Source: Ga0077536 sp943370145 (lineage in GTDB: Bacteria; Pseudomonadota; Gammaproteobacteria; Ga0077536). From it: a stretch of 57,156 nucleotides of DNA. The DNA is taken from assembly GCA_943370145.1 (NCBI GenBank), contig CALRPY020000028.1:1-57156 (forward strand), in the 5' to 3' direction. The position numbers and the translations under genes are program-made. The notes below the pieces were generated by a model that was not told where the DNA came from, did no database searches, and worked only from the letters and a program-made list of their open reading frames with translations. Each line of letters begins with the position of its first letter. The stretch's first letter is position 1. Shown here piece by piece: positions 15,964 to 25,344 of this stretch.

Positions 15964-17403
15964 TCAACGCGCCTGCGTCCACTCTTCGTCCTGCAGGTTC
16001 CAGCCGCCCCCCAGCGCCTTGTAGAGATTCACCACCGCGACCAGCCGTGCCTGCTGGGTGCGCGCCACGTCGTCCTCCGCGGGGAACAGTCTCTGCTGGG
16101 TTTCAAGGACCTCGAAATAACTCGCGCGGCCCGCGTCATAGCGCAGCAGCGATGTTTGGACGGACTGGCGGAGGGATTTCACCTGTGCCTGAAGGGCCTC
16201 GAGCCTGTCCGCCAGGGTCTGTTGCGCGACCAGCGCATCGGAGGTCTCACGGAAGGCGGTCAGCACGGTCTTCTTGTAAGCCGCAACCGTCTCATCCCAG
16301 TAGGCCTGACGCTCCTGGTAGACCGCTTCGAGCCGACCCCCGGTGAACAGGGGGCCGGCGAAATTGCCGATCGCGTTCCAGGTGCTGAAGCTGCTGAAGT
16401 CGTCGTTCGCGAGCCCGCCCCCACCCGCAAGAGCCGACAGGCCGATGCGCGGATAGAAATTCGCGACCGCAACCCCAATCTCGGCGTTTGCGCTCACCAT
16501 GTTCTGCTCGGCTTCCAGGATGTCGGGCCGCCGACGCAGCAGATCGGTCGTCAGTCCAACCGGCGTTGCGGGCATCGACTGCGCGACGAGCGGACGGCCG
16601 CGCTCGACCGCCCGCGGGTAGGCGCCAAGCAGCACGCTCAACGCGTTCTCCTGCTGGGCGATTTCACGCGTCAGGTCCGCGATCCTCGCCTGGCTGGCGT
16701 CGAAATTCGCCTGCGCGCGCTCCACCGGCAGGTGGCTGTCCTTGCCGGCCTCGAAGCGGTAGGTGAACAGGTCCAGCGTCTGCCTGAAGACGCGCGCGCT
16801 CTCCTGCGCGATCGCGAGTTCGCGGTCGAGTTCGATCAGGCTGAAATAGTTGGCCGCGACGTCGCTCACGAGGCTCAGCATCACGGCCCGCCGGACGCTC
16901 TCCTGCGCCAGCAACCGCGCCCGCGCGGACTCCTCCGAACGCTTGATTCGACCCCAGACGTCGAATTCCCAGCCAAAACTGAGCAGGCCGCCCAGTGTGC
17001 CGTAGGTATTCGAGGTGTTGCCGCCGTTCACGCCGGGCAGAATGGCCCGGTCACCCTGGACGAAACCCTCGTAACCGACCTGCGGGTAGTACTGCGAGCG
17101 CACGACACCCACCAGCGCACGCACCTGTTCGATGCGGGCAATGGCAATCTGCAGGTCGTAGTTGCTGGCCAGCGACTCGCCGATCAAGCGCTGCAGGACC
17201 TCGTCGTCGAACACCTCCCACCAGGGCTGATCGGCGAGCGAGGCTGCATCCGCGGAACTGACCTGCGCGCGGAATTCGGCCGGTTGCGCGACCTCCGGTT
17301 GCCGGTAATCCGGTCCCAGGACGCAGGCCCCGAGGCCGCCCGTCGACACCAGCACCGCCAGCAACGGGACGGCGAGTCTTCGCTTCGATGAATTCGTGTT
17401 CAC
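15964..17403 (-). CDS. outer-membrane efflux lipoprotein (NodT/OprM family)
   Basis: 479 residues. A lipoprotein signal ends in GGLGAC (Cys about 27). Two OEP repeats follow, with the NodT-family landmarks WWEVFDDEVLQRLI, SFGWEFDVWGRI, LLGAYPRAVERG, LLRRRPDILEAEQNMVSANA and the C-terminal LYKALGGGW. It should form the trimeric outer-membrane channel for the HlyD-RbbA-YhhJ type exporter encoded just upstream; the gap to the permease stop is 10 bases. A second OprM-like protein at 28827 serves the RND operon, so this one is specific to the ABC system by context. Confidence 0.92.
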   Translation of the reverse strand: MNTNSSKRRLAVPLLAVLVSTGGLGACVLGPDYRQPEVAQPAEFRAQVSSADAASLADQPWWEVFDDEVLQRLIGESLASNYDLQIAIARIEQVRALVGVVRSQYYPQVGYEGFVQGDRAILPGVNGGNTSNTYGTLGGLLSFGWEFDVWGRIKRSEESARARLLAQESVRRAVMLSLVSDVAANYFSLIELDRELAIAQESARVFRQTLDLFTYRFEAGKDSHLPVERAQANFDASQARIADLTREIAQQENALSVLLGAYPRAVERGRPLVAQSMPATPVGLTTDLLRRRPDILEAEQNMVSANAEIGVAVANFYPRIGLSALAGGGGLANDDFSSFSTWNAIGNFAGPLFTGGRLEAVYQERQAYWDETVAAYKKTVLTAFRETSDALVAQQTLADRLEALQAQVKSLRQSVQTSLLRYDAGRASYFEVLETQQRLFPAEDDVARTQQARLVAVVNLYKALGGGWNLQDEEWTQAR

Positions 17404-17413
17404 GGTCGCCCCT

Positions 17414-18541
17414 TTACTGGACTGCCGCCAGCATTTTTCTGAACCTCGTGAGCGTGTAGAGCGTGTACACCCACCCGATCACGAACATCTTCGCCAGATC
17501 CGGCCATACCATCGCCGGCGTCGCATCACGGAACAGGACGGCCTGCGAGAAGCTGACGAAATGCGTCGAGGGCACGAACTGCATCGCGTTCTGCAGCCAC
17601 ATCGGCATGCTTTCGAGGGGCGTCTGTCCGCCCGACAGCAGGCTCATCACGAGGAAAACGGGAAAGGCGAGCAGGCCGAACTGCGGCATCGAGCGCACGA
17701 GCGTGGCGAGCATGATGCCCAGGGCGGTCACCGAGAAGAGGTACACGCAGAGCCCACCGACGAACAGCGGTATCGAGCCCGCGATCGGCACGCCGATCAG
17801 CCCTTTCACGACGAGGAACAGCGAAGCCATCGCCGCGAACACGACGACCAGCCCGTTCGCCCAGATCTTCGCGAACATCAGTTCAAAGGGACGCAAGGGC
17901 ATCACCAGCAGGTGCTCGATGTTGCCGTGCTCGCGCTCGCGCAGCACCGCCGCGCCGGTCAGGAAGATCGCGAGCACCGAGATGTTGTTGATGATCTGGT
18001 TGATGGCGACGAACCAGCCCTGAAGCATGTTCGGATTGAAGCGGGCGCGCGTGTCGAGCTTGATGACCGGGTCGTTCTCCGGCTTGCCGTGGCCGACCCA
18101 GAACGGCTGGACCGCCTTGGTAATGATGTTGTTGAGGTACGACGGCCCACGCCCCGCCTGCGACATCGCGGTCGCATCCGTGATGATCTCGAGGTTGGGC
18201 ACCGCGTCGCGCGCGAGATCGGCCTGGAAGCGGGGCGGCACGTCGACGACGAAGGTGTATCGCCCCTGGTCCATGACGTCGTTGATGTCGGCGAACGGTA
18301 TCTCCGCCGACGGCAGGAAGAGCGGCGGCAGCATCGCGTCGCCAATCGCGCGCGCGACCTCCGAGTCATCCTCGTTGACGATGGCCACCGACGCATTGAC
18401 GACGTCCATCACCGCGCTCTTTGACGGCGTGTAGACGGAGAATGTGAAGCTGTAGGCGATCAGGAACAACAGGATCGGGTCCCGCCACAGGCTCAGCATT
18501 TCCTTGATGCCGAGTTGGAAGATGTGCTTCAGGTTGCGCAC
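17414..18541 (-). CDS. yhhJ: ABC-2 type transporter permease, YhhJ-like
   Basis: 375 residues from a GTG at 18541. A TM helix near the N terminus (IAYSFTFSVY region) is followed by a large extracytoplasmic domain (about 45-175, with VNEDDSEVARAIGDAMLPPLF). Five C-terminal TM segments follow, including IINNISVLAIFLTGAAV, VVFAAMASLFLVV and FLVMSLLSGG. REREHGNIEHLLVMPL is the usual ABC-2 motif. The start lies 3 bases after the RbbA-like stop. Together with the HlyD and RbbA-like genes it reproduces the yhiI-rbbA-yhhJ order known in enterobacteria. Confidence 0.9.
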   Translation of the reverse strand: MRNLKHIFQLGIKEMLSLWRDPILLFLIAYSFTFSVYTPSKSAVMDVVNASVAIVNEDDSEVARAIGDAMLPPLFLPSAEIPFADINDVMDQGRYTFVVDVPPRFQADLARDAVPNLEIITDATAMSQAGRGPSYLNNIITKAVQPFWVGHGKPENDPVIKLDTRARFNPNMLQGWFVAINQIINNISVLAIFLTGAAVLREREHGNIEHLLVMPLRPFELMFAKIWANGLVVVFAAMASLFLVVKGLIGVPIAGSIPLFVGGLCVYLFSVTALGIMLATLVRSMPQFGLLAFPVFLVMSLLSGGQTPLESMPMWLQNAMQFVPSTHFVSFSQAVLFRDATPAMVWPDLAKMFVIGWVYTLYTLTRFRKMLAAVQ

Positions 18542-18544
18542 GGG

Positions 18545-21325
18545 TCAGGCCTCCTGCTTCTTCAGGAGCGCCGACGAGACGGCGAAATAGACCAGGGCGA
18601 GCACCGCGAGCGCGACAATCTTCGGCCACAAGGCCGCCATGCCGATGGCCTTCGTGAAGGTGCCGACGCTGATCGCCTGGAAGTAGGTGCTCGGGAAGAG
18701 TTGCGCCGCGATCCAGGCCTGGCCGGTCAGCGAGGAAACCGGGACGAACATGCCGGAGAACTGCACGGCGGGCAGGATGGTGATGATCGCGGCGGCGAAG
18801 ATCGCCGCCGTCTGCGTCGTCGCGAACACCGAGATCAGCAGGCCGAAGCCGGTGCTTGCGAGCACGTACACCACGCCACCGAGCGCGAGCGTGGCCACGC
18901 TGCCCTTGATTGGCACCTGGAAGACGAACACCGCGAGCAGCACCAGCGTGACGAACTGGATCAGCGACACCCCGACATAAGGCAACTGCTTGCCAAGGAG
19001 AAATTCGGCGCGCGTCGCCGGCGCAGCGTAGAAGTTGGCAATCGAGCCAAGCTCCTTTTCGCGCACCACGCTGAGCGCGGTCAGCATGCTGGGAATGAGG
19101 ATCAGCAACAGCATGATGTCGCCCGGCACCATCGCGTAGACGCTCAGGAACGACTGGTTGTAGAGCGTGCGGGACTGCAGGGCCATGGGTTTCGCCGCCG
19201 GCGGCAGGCCCAGGGACTCCCGCAGCAGGGTCTCCTGCTGCGCGTGGGCGCCCTCGACGTAGCCACGGGCGGTCTCCGCGCGGAACGGCACGGCGGCGTC
19301 GAAATGGGCGCCGACGGTCGGCGGGTATCCGCGCAGCACATCGGACTGGAAGCCGGGCGGGATCTCGATCACGAAGCGCAGCTCACCGTTGCGCAGGCGT
19401 CGGTCGAGCTCCTCGTAGCCGTGGACCGGTGACTGCTCGTCGAAATACGCGGAGCCGCGATACGCATCGGCATAGAGCCGGCTGGTCTGGGTGCCGTCGT
19501 GATCCAGCAGCGCGAAAGGCAGATGGTCAACGTCCAGCGAAATGCCGTAGCCGAACACCAGCATCAACAGGATGGGCCCGATCACGGCAAAGGCGAGGCG
19601 CACCGAATCGTGGCCGAGCTCGATGGCCTCGCGGCGGGCAAAGGCCCACACGCGACCGATGCTGAAGCGTCCCGGCGCCGCGCCCTCGTGGGTGGGGGCG
19701 ACAGCCTCCACGGGAGCCGCCAGCGACGCTACACCGGCTTGTTCCGCGGTCTTGCCGCCGGCCTCCTCGAGGTAGCCGATGAACGCTTCCTCGAGGGTGA
19801 CGGCCTTGCGCTCGCGCACCAGTTCGGCGGGCACGCCCTGCGCCAGCACCCGCCCGGCGTGCATCATCGACATGCGGTCGCAGCGCTCGGCCTCGTTCAT
19901 GAAATGGGTCGACAGGAAGATCGTCACGCCCTGTTCACGCGACAGGCGGATCAGGAGCTCCCAGAAACCGTCACGCGCGACCGGATCGACGCCCGACGTC
20001 GGCTCGTCGAGGATCAGCACCTCGGGTTCGTGCAGCACTGCGACCGCCAGCGACAGGCGCTGCCGGATCCCCAGCGGCAGACTGAGGGCAAGCGTGTCGG
20101 CGACGCCCTCGAGGCCGAAGTATTCGATGGTCTCCTCGACACGCTTGCGCTGCCGGTCCGGCGGCAGGTCGAACAGGCGCGCGTGGAGCATCAGGTTCTG
20201 TCGGGTCGTCAGCTCCGTGTACAGGGAAAAGGCCTGCGACATGAAGCCCACGCGCCGCCGCGACTCGACGTCGCCGCCCTTCACCGGCTGGCCGAACAGC
20301 AGGGCCGTGCCCTCGGTCGGCGGCAGCAGGCCGGTGAGCATCTTCATCGTGGTCGTCTTGCCGCAGCCGTTCGAGCCGAGGAAGCCGAATATCTCGCCGC
20401 GCTCGATCCGGAAGTTCACGTGGTCGACCGCCGTGAAGTCGCCGAAGCGCTGCGTCAACCCGTGCGACTCGATGGCCGGCGGCCCCTCGCTGGCCTGGTA
20501 GGGCGTGATCACCGGTTCCTTGTGACCACGCCGCGCCTCTTCGGGCAGCAGGCTGATGAACGCCTTTTCAAGCGTGGGCTGCCCGGCTCGTTCCCTGAGT
20601 TCCTGCGACGTACCGGTCGCAAGTACCTTGCCGGCATTCATCGCGACGAGCCACTCGAAACGTTCCGCCTCGTCCATGTAGGCGGTGGCGACGAGCACGC
20701 TCATCGTCGGCCGCCGCAGACGGATGCGTTCGATCAGTTCCCAGAACTGTCGGCGCGCGAGCGGGTCGACGCCAGTCGTCGGCTCGTCGAGGATGAGCAG
20801 ATCGGGGTCGTGGATGAGCGAACAGCACAGACCGAGCTTCTGCTTCATGCCGCCGGAGAGCTTGCCAGCCGGCCGGTCCCGGAATGCCGTGAGGTCGGTG
20901 CTCGCCAGCAGGTCGTCGATGCGCCATGCGCGCTCGGCCTGTGACTGGCCGAACAGGCGGCCGAAGAAATCGATGTTCTCGAACACGGAGAGCGTCGGGT
21001 AGAGGTTCTTGCCGAGACCCTGCGGCAGGTAGGCGATACGGGCGGCCGCCGCGTTGCGGAAGGCCGCATCGTCGATATTGCCGCCCAGCACGCGCGCCGT
21101 ACCGGTCTGCAGGCGTCGCACACCGGCGACTATCGCGAGCAGCGTCGACTTGCCGACCCCGTCCGGCCCGATGAGGCCGATCATCTTCCGCGCCGGGACG
21201 TCGAGGCTGACGTCGTCGAGCGCGATCGCCTTGCCGTAGCGGTGGCCGACGCCGGATACGCTGACGACCGGTTCGGCGCCGTCGTGCACCTGCAGGGGCG
21301 CCCCCGTCGGCGGCGTCGGCACCAT
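18545..21325 (-). CDS. rbbA: RbbA-type fused double ABC ATPase plus permease
   Basis: 926 residues, close to the roughly 910 of E. coli RbbA. NBD1 has Walker A GPDGVGKST, signature LSGGMKQKLG and Walker B LLILDEPTTG. NBD2 has Walker A GSNGCGKTT, a degenerate signature LSLPLGIRQRLSLA (no canonical LSGGQ) and Walker B VLILDEPTSG. An ABC-2 membrane domain follows, with a first TM near LAFAVIGPILLMLVFG, a large external loop and a C-terminal TM cluster. The ATG at 21325 shares its A with the HlyD stop codon (TAATG). E. coli RbbA was described as ribosome-associated, but the domain plan and neighbours argue for export. Much of the open frame beyond 21325 belongs to a shadow of the HlyD gene. Confidence 0.92.
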   Translation of the reverse strand: MVPTPPTGAPLQVHDGAEPVVSVSGVGHRYGKAIALDDVSLDVPARKMIGLIGPDGVGKSTLLAIVAGVRRLQTGTARVLGGNIDDAAFRNAAAARIAYLPQGLGKNLYPTLSVFENIDFFGRLFGQSQAERAWRIDDLLASTDLTAFRDRPAGKLSGGMKQKLGLCCSLIHDPDLLILDEPTTGVDPLARRQFWELIERIRLRRPTMSVLVATAYMDEAERFEWLVAMNAGKVLATGTSQELRERAGQPTLEKAFISLLPEEARRGHKEPVITPYQASEGPPAIESHGLTQRFGDFTAVDHVNFRIERGEIFGFLGSNGCGKTTTMKMLTGLLPPTEGTALLFGQPVKGGDVESRRRVGFMSQAFSLYTELTTRQNLMLHARLFDLPPDRQRKRVEETIEYFGLEGVADTLALSLPLGIRQRLSLAVAVLHEPEVLILDEPTSGVDPVARDGFWELLIRLSREQGVTIFLSTHFMNEAERCDRMSMMHAGRVLAQGVPAELVRERKAVTLEEAFIGYLEEAGGKTAEQAGVASLAAPVEAVAPTHEGAAPGRFSIGRVWAFARREAIELGHDSVRLAFAVIGPILLMLVFGYGISLDVDHLPFALLDHDGTQTSRLYADAYRGSAYFDEQSPVHGYEELDRRLRNGELRFVIEIPPGFQSDVLRGYPPTVGAHFDAAVPFRAETARGYVEGAHAQQETLLRESLGLPPAAKPMALQSRTLYNQSFLSVYAMVPGDIMLLLILIPSMLTALSVVREKELGSIANFYAAPATRAEFLLGKQLPYVGVSLIQFVTLVLLAVFVFQVPIKGSVATLALGGVVYVLASTGFGLLISVFATTQTAAIFAAAIITILPAVQFSGMFVPVSSLTGQAWIAAQLFPSTYFQAISVGTFTKAIGMAALWPKIVALAVLALVYFAVSSALLKKQEA

Positions 21326-22431
21326 TACGGCCTGCTCCCGGCTCCCGCCGCGGCAGGCGACGCCGAGCCACCCGCGGGCAGGGCCGGTGGCGTCGCGGTC
21401 GGCGGCGTCGCAGTCGGGGCCGCCGGCGCGCCGGTCGGGCTCCACAGCGCATCCGGGTCGGCCTGCCTGGTCTCGAATTTGGCCGGCCACTGCGCCGAAT
21501 TGTCGAAGCGGACGTAGCCCACGCCCGGAATACCCGCCTTCACGTAGCGCTCGAACTCGCGCAGGCGCGTACGGTCGACCTGCAGCTTCACGCGGAAGGT
21601 CAGGTTGTGGCGTTCCTCGGCGGTCTCCACCGCCTTCGGCGTGAACTGCGCCAGCGGTGAAACGTAGGCGACGTTCGCGCGAATCGGGAAATCGGGCGCA
21701 GCGTCGAGCAGGATGCGCGCCTCGGAACCCAGCGCGACCTTGCCGGTCGTCTGCTCCGGCAGGAACACGTACATGTAGACGTCGCTCAGATCGAGGGCGG
21801 AAAACACTCGGCCGCCCGGTCCGATCACCTCGCCCGGCTCGGCAAGCCGGGTGTCGATGCGTGCGCGGATGGGCGCCACCAGCACGCTGTCCGAGATCTC
21901 GGATTTCAGGCGGTCGGCCTCCGCCCTGGCCGCCGCGATCGCCGACAGCGTCTGCACCGCCTTGGCGTTGGCGCCGACGAGCTCGGCCCGGCTGGCGAGC
22001 AGTCGCGCATAGTCGATCTCGGCTTCCTGCTCGCTGACGGCGCCCTTGGTGACCAGGTCCTTCGACCGCCGGTACTGCTTGTCGGCGTAGTCGAGCGCGG
22101 CCTTTTTCACCGCGACCTCGGCGAGCGCAACGGTCCGGCTGTCCTCGGCTTCCTTGATCTTCGCTTCCGCGGAGCGCAGCTCGGCTTCGAGGCTCTCGGT
22201 GTCCATGCGCGCGACAACCTGCCCCCCCTCGACCGTATCGCCCTCGTTGAACAGCACCTCCCTGATCCGGCCTGGCCGCTTGGCGGCGATGAACAGCTGG
22301 TTGGCCTCGAGCCGGCCGTTGCTGGCAGCGAAGCCGGGCGGAAGATCCGGCTTTGAGAAATACCACCAGGCCGCGGTTCCGCCGCCTGCCGCGAGCAGCA
22401 CCAGCAAGGTAAAGAAAGCTTTTTTCCACAT
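21325..22431 (-). CDS. yhiI: HlyD-family periplasmic adaptor, YhiI-like
   Basis: 368 residues. An N-terminal TM/signal anchor (MWKKAFFTLLVLLAAG) is followed by the biotinyl-lipoyl-like half motif (GRLEANQLFIAAKRPGRI). Next come a long alpha-hairpin (about 75-175, rich in E/A/K) and the second lipoyl half at ISDSVLVAPIRARIDTRLAEPGEVI. The tail is low-complexity Pro/Ala/Thr. The start at 22431 is favoured by GAGGA eight bases upstream; the frame extends to 22608 but those residues look non-coding. First gene of the exporter operon, overlapping rbbA by one base. Substrate unknown. Confidence 0.92.
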   Translation of the reverse strand: MWKKAFFTLLVLLAAGGGTAAWWYFSKPDLPPGFAASNGRLEANQLFIAAKRPGRIREVLFNEGDTVEGGQVVARMDTESLEAELRSAEAKIKEAEDSRTVALAEVAVKKAALDYADKQYRRSKDLVTKGAVSEQEAEIDYARLLASRAELVGANAKAVQTLSAIAAARAEADRLKSEISDSVLVAPIRARIDTRLAEPGEVIGPGGRVFSALDLSDVYMYVFLPEQTTGKVALGSEARILLDAAPDFPIRANVAYVSPLAQFTPKAVETAEERHNLTFRVKLQVDRTRLREFERYVKAGIPGVGYVRFDNSAQWPAKFETRQADPDALWSPTGAPAAPTATPPTATPPALPAGGSASPAAAGAGSRP

Positions 22432-22793
22432 CGCGGGTGTCCTCATCCAGGTAGGTGCGCCGGTTGCGGGTGTCGTCGGCGGGGCGCCATGCCGCTTGTT
22501 TCCGAGAGCATCGGGACATGCCCGTGGCGCGACAATTGGCCTTTGGTCGCATCGGCCAAGCGGATCGGCGCTGGAATTGATCGAGCGCATGCGCACTGCG
22601 GTGGCCACCCCGGCGCCGACGCGGTGTCGAGCACCGCGCGTCCCCGTGCGTGGCCGCTACGCGCCGTCTGTGCTCGATTGACGGGCAGGCGTGCTGCTAC
22701 CTAGAGTCGAGACCGGGACGCCGTGTCGTACCTTGGCCGGCGGCACCCCGCGACGCCAGCCGGCGTGACATCGGGCAGGGCGCAGTGAATGAA
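22432..22793. other. divergent intergenic region between exporter and lipoprotein operons
   Basis: 362 bases separate the minus-strand HlyD start from the plus-strand lipoprotein start. Both operons must be transcribed from here. I see no convincing sigma70 boxes, operator palindrome or RNA element by eye. Confidence 0.4.
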
Positions 22794-23558
22794 ATGACAG
22801 CTATTGCACTCGGGTGTGGACGTGCGGCGGCAAACGCGCAGCGCGCGGGCGCTGTCGCCTGCCTCGCGTTGATCCTGCTGTTCGCCGGCTGCGCCACCAC
22901 GCAGGATTTCTCGTCCGTCGGCACCCTCCGGCAACCGGTGGCTGCGGTGCAGGCCGCGCCGGCCGGCCCCATCGGACTGGTACTGATGCCGCTCGACATC
23001 GAACTGTCCGTGCTCACGGCGGGCGGCGTGACCCAGCCGAACGCCGCTTGGACAGAAGCTGCAAAGTCTCACCTGGTCGATGCGCTGCGCGCGGCCCCGG
23101 CGCTGCGGGGCAAACGCATGCAGGCCTACACCGGGCCGGCGGAAGGCGATCCGGCCGGCGCGACGATAGATGAAATCGTGCATCTGCACCGCGCGGTCGG
23201 CAGCGCAATCATGATGCACAAGCTGAACGTGCCGCTGCCCACCAAGCAGAACCGCTTCGACTGGTCCCTCGGCACCGACACCGCCGTGCTCGGCCGGCAT
23301 GCGCAGGCCGATTACGCGCTTTTCATCTACGTGCGCGACAGCTACAGCAGCACCGGCCGGATCCTGACCCAACTCGCCGCCGCGGCGCTCGGCGTGCTCG
23401 TCGCAGGCGGGCAACAGATCGGCTTTGCGAGCCTCGTGGACCTCACGAGTGGCGACGTCGTGTGGTTCAACTTCCTGGCCAGCCCGACCGGTGATCTGCG
23501 CGATGCCGCCGGCGCCGCCGGCACCGTCGAGAACCTGCTGACGGGGATGCCGCGGTGA
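22794..23558 (+). CDS. predicted outer-membrane lipoprotein, unknown function
   Basis: 254 residues. The lipoprotein signal ends in LLFAGC (Cys about 33), preceded by a hydrophobic stretch ALILLFA. The mature part has PIGLVLMPLDIELSVLTAGG and the downstream segment YALFIYVRDSYSSTGRILTQL. It ends with a glycine/alanine-rich hydrophobic stretch (AAAALGVLVAGGQQIGFASL). I do not recognise the family. The start is uncertain: ATG at 22794 or the in-frame GTG at 22785, which follows CAGGG. The stop overlaps the GTG of the M48 protease by 4 bases, so it is the first gene of a three-gene operon whose products all carry export signals. Confidence 0.8.
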   Translation: MTAIALGCGRAAANAQRAGAVACLALILLFAGCATTQDFSSVGTLRQPVAAVQAAPAGPIGLVLMPLDIELSVLTAGGVTQPNAAWTEAAKSHLVDALRAAPALRGKRMQAYTGPAEGDPAGATIDEIVHLHRAVGSAIMMHKLNVPLPTKQNRFDWSLGTDTAVLGRHAQADYALFIYVRDSYSSTGRILTQLAAAALGVLVAGGQQIGFASLVDLTSGDVVWFNFLASPTGDLRDAAGAAGTVENLLTGMPR

Positions 23559-24781
23559 TTGCGCGAGCCCTGCGCGGGCTGCTGGTCGCTGCGATGCTGG
23601 CGTCGCTCGTCGCGGCCGCGGCCGCGGCCGCGGAGCGCGAGGGTTCGGCCCCGGACCTGCCCTCGCGGTACGCGCCGGCGGCGCACGAGGAGGAGGGCGG
23701 GCTGTGGATGGCGTCGCGCGAGGCGGAAGAGATCATCGCGCACTCGCCGCGACGCGTGCGGGACCCGGCACTTGAAGCCTACCTGCGGGACGTCACCTGC
23801 CGGCTCGCCGGCGAGTACTGCGGCGACATCCGCGTCTATCTCGTGCGCATGCCGTACTTCAACGCGAGCATGCTGCCGAACGGCGGGCTGCAGGTGTGGA
23901 CGGGCCTCCTGCTTCGCGTGCACGACGAAGCGCAACTCGCGGCCATCCTCGGCCACGAACTCGGTCACTACCTGCGCCGGCACAGCCTGCAGCAGTTCGA
24001 GGACGTCCAGGCCAAGAGCACGCTGCTGACTCTGTTCACGCTGGGCCTGAGCGGCGCCGTCGCGGCGGGCGGCCTGACGCCTTCGGTCGCGCAGGGCGCC
24101 TCGACGGCTGCGCAGATCGGTGCACTGGGTTCGGTGTATGCGTTCAGTCGCGAGCACGAGCGCGAGGCCGACAGCTTCGGCCTGCGGCTGATGACACAGG
24201 CCGGCTATGATCCGGCGGCGTCCGTCGCGGTGTGGCGGAACCTCATCGACGAGGAAAAGGCCGGGGAGCAGTCGGCGTCGCGCAGCGTATTCTTCGCGAC
24301 CCATCCCAGCCCGGAGAGCCGGCTCGACGCGCTGCGCGAGGCCAGCGGCCAGCAGGTGGCCGGCGACAGGATGTCGCAGGTTGACGCACGCGCCCGCTAC
24401 TTCGCGGCGGTCGGCCCGCATCTTCAAGAATACTTCGACGACGAGATGCGGCTGAACCAGCCGGCGCAGAGCGGCCAACTCCTGCAACGCCTGCTCACCG
24501 CCGGCTTCGCGCCCGGCACGGTGCATTACTACCTCGGCGAAGTCGAACGCCGCAGCAGCAGCGGCAAGCTGTCGGACGCGGCGCTGGCACACTACGAGGA
24601 AGCCCTGAAGCACGCGGACGCGCCACCGGAAACCCATCGCGCCCTCGGCCTGTGGATGCTCAAGGCGAAGCGCATGGCCGAGGCGCGCACCCACCTGACG
24701 AACTACCTGGCACTCGTACCCGACGCGCAGGATAGACAGATGATCGCGTACTACCTGGCACTCACGGAGCGCGCGCCGTGA
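23555..24781 (+). CDS. M48-family periplasmic metalloprotease
   Basis: 408 residues. The signal peptide has a long Ala-rich h-region (about 7-26). The zinc-binding HELGH is at 134-138, and the third ligand Glu is in the later EHEREADSFGLRLM motif, both hallmarks of M48 proteases. Unlike HtpX it has no TM helices, resembling secreted BepA/LoiP-like members. The C-terminal third contains helical, TPR-like segments (GTVHYYLGEVERR, AALAHYEEALKHA), as in BepA. Expected role is periplasmic quality control of outer-membrane proteins. GTG start overlapping the previous stop (GTGA); its own stop overlaps the next gene the same way. Confidence 0.92.
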   Translation: MIARALRGLLVAAMLASLVAAAAAAAEREGSAPDLPSRYAPAAHEEEGGLWMASREAEEIIAHSPRRVRDPALEAYLRDVTCRLAGEYCGDIRVYLVRMPYFNASMLPNGGLQVWTGLLLRVHDEAQLAAILGHELGHYLRRHSLQQFEDVQAKSTLLTLFTLGLSGAVAAGGLTPSVAQGASTAAQIGALGSVYAFSREHEREADSFGLRLMTQAGYDPAASVAVWRNLIDEEKAGEQSASRSVFFATHPSPESRLDALREASGQQVAGDRMSQVDARARYFAAVGPHLQEYFDDEMRLNQPAQSGQLLQRLLTAGFAPGTVHYYLGEVERRSSSGKLSDAALAHYEEALKHADAPPETHRALGLWMLKAKRMAEARTHLTNYLALVPDAQDRQMIAYYLALTERAP

Positions 24782-25344
24782 AGCCACTGCTCGTCGCCCT
24801 GCTGCTGACGCTGGTGGCCTGCAGCCAGTACGCGGCGGTGGAACGCGGCACGCGCAAGGTCGGCGGCATGACGGTCACCGCGCAGGCGCCGATCTGGAAC
24901 GAGGTGCCCACGGCGTTCGCCCCGGGCGGACTGCCGACCTGGACGGTAGACGGCGTCACGCTGAACTCGCTGTCGTTCGTATCGGGCATCAGCGACGGCG
25001 AGCCCCTGGTGGACGCCGGTAAGCTGGAGAATTATCCGGTCTTCCACGCCAACATGCTGCCGGACGAAACCGCCGAACTGATGCAGTCGACCTGCGCGAA
25101 GCTGTTCCGCGCGACGATCACCCGCACCGGTGAACTCAAGCCACTGATCATCGCCGGACAGCCGGGCTTTGAACTCGACTTCGAATTCGTCACCGGCGAC
25201 GAGGTCATCCGCCGGGCCTTCATCGGGGGCACCGTCAAGGACGGCCGCCTGCAGGCGGTCATCTACCAGGCGGCGCGCATGCACTATTACGCGAAGGATT
25301 TCACGGCGGCGCGGGACCTGATCGTCAGCGCCAGCCTGCCCTGA
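24778..25344 (+). CDS. small predicted lipoprotein, unknown function
   Basis: 188 residues. The lipoprotein signal is MKPLLVALLLTLVAC (Cys 15). The mature part contains VTAQAPIWNEVP, a hydrophilic central region and QPGFELDFEFVTGDEVIRRAF, and ends with HYYAKDFTAARDLIVSASL. No catalytic motif is visible and I do not recognise the family. The GTG start overlaps the M48 protease stop by 4 bases. It is the last gene of the lipoprotein / protease / lipoprotein operon and might be a substrate-recognition or regulatory partner of the protease, which is inference from context only. Confidence 0.8.
   Translation: MKPLLVALLLTLVACSQYAAVERGTRKVGGMTVTAQAPIWNEVPTAFAPGGLPTWTVDGVTLNSLSFVSGISDGEPLVDAGKLENYPVFHANMLPDETAELMQSTCAKLFRATITRTGELKPLIIAGQPGFELDFEFVTGDEVIRRAFIGGTVKDGRLQAVIYQAARMHYYAKDFTAARDLIVSASLP

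Noticed and set aside
14959..17391. Plus-strand open frame of 810 codons
   Set aside because: Antisense to phosphoketolase, ppk2 and the outer-membrane factor, all with clear families on the minus strand.
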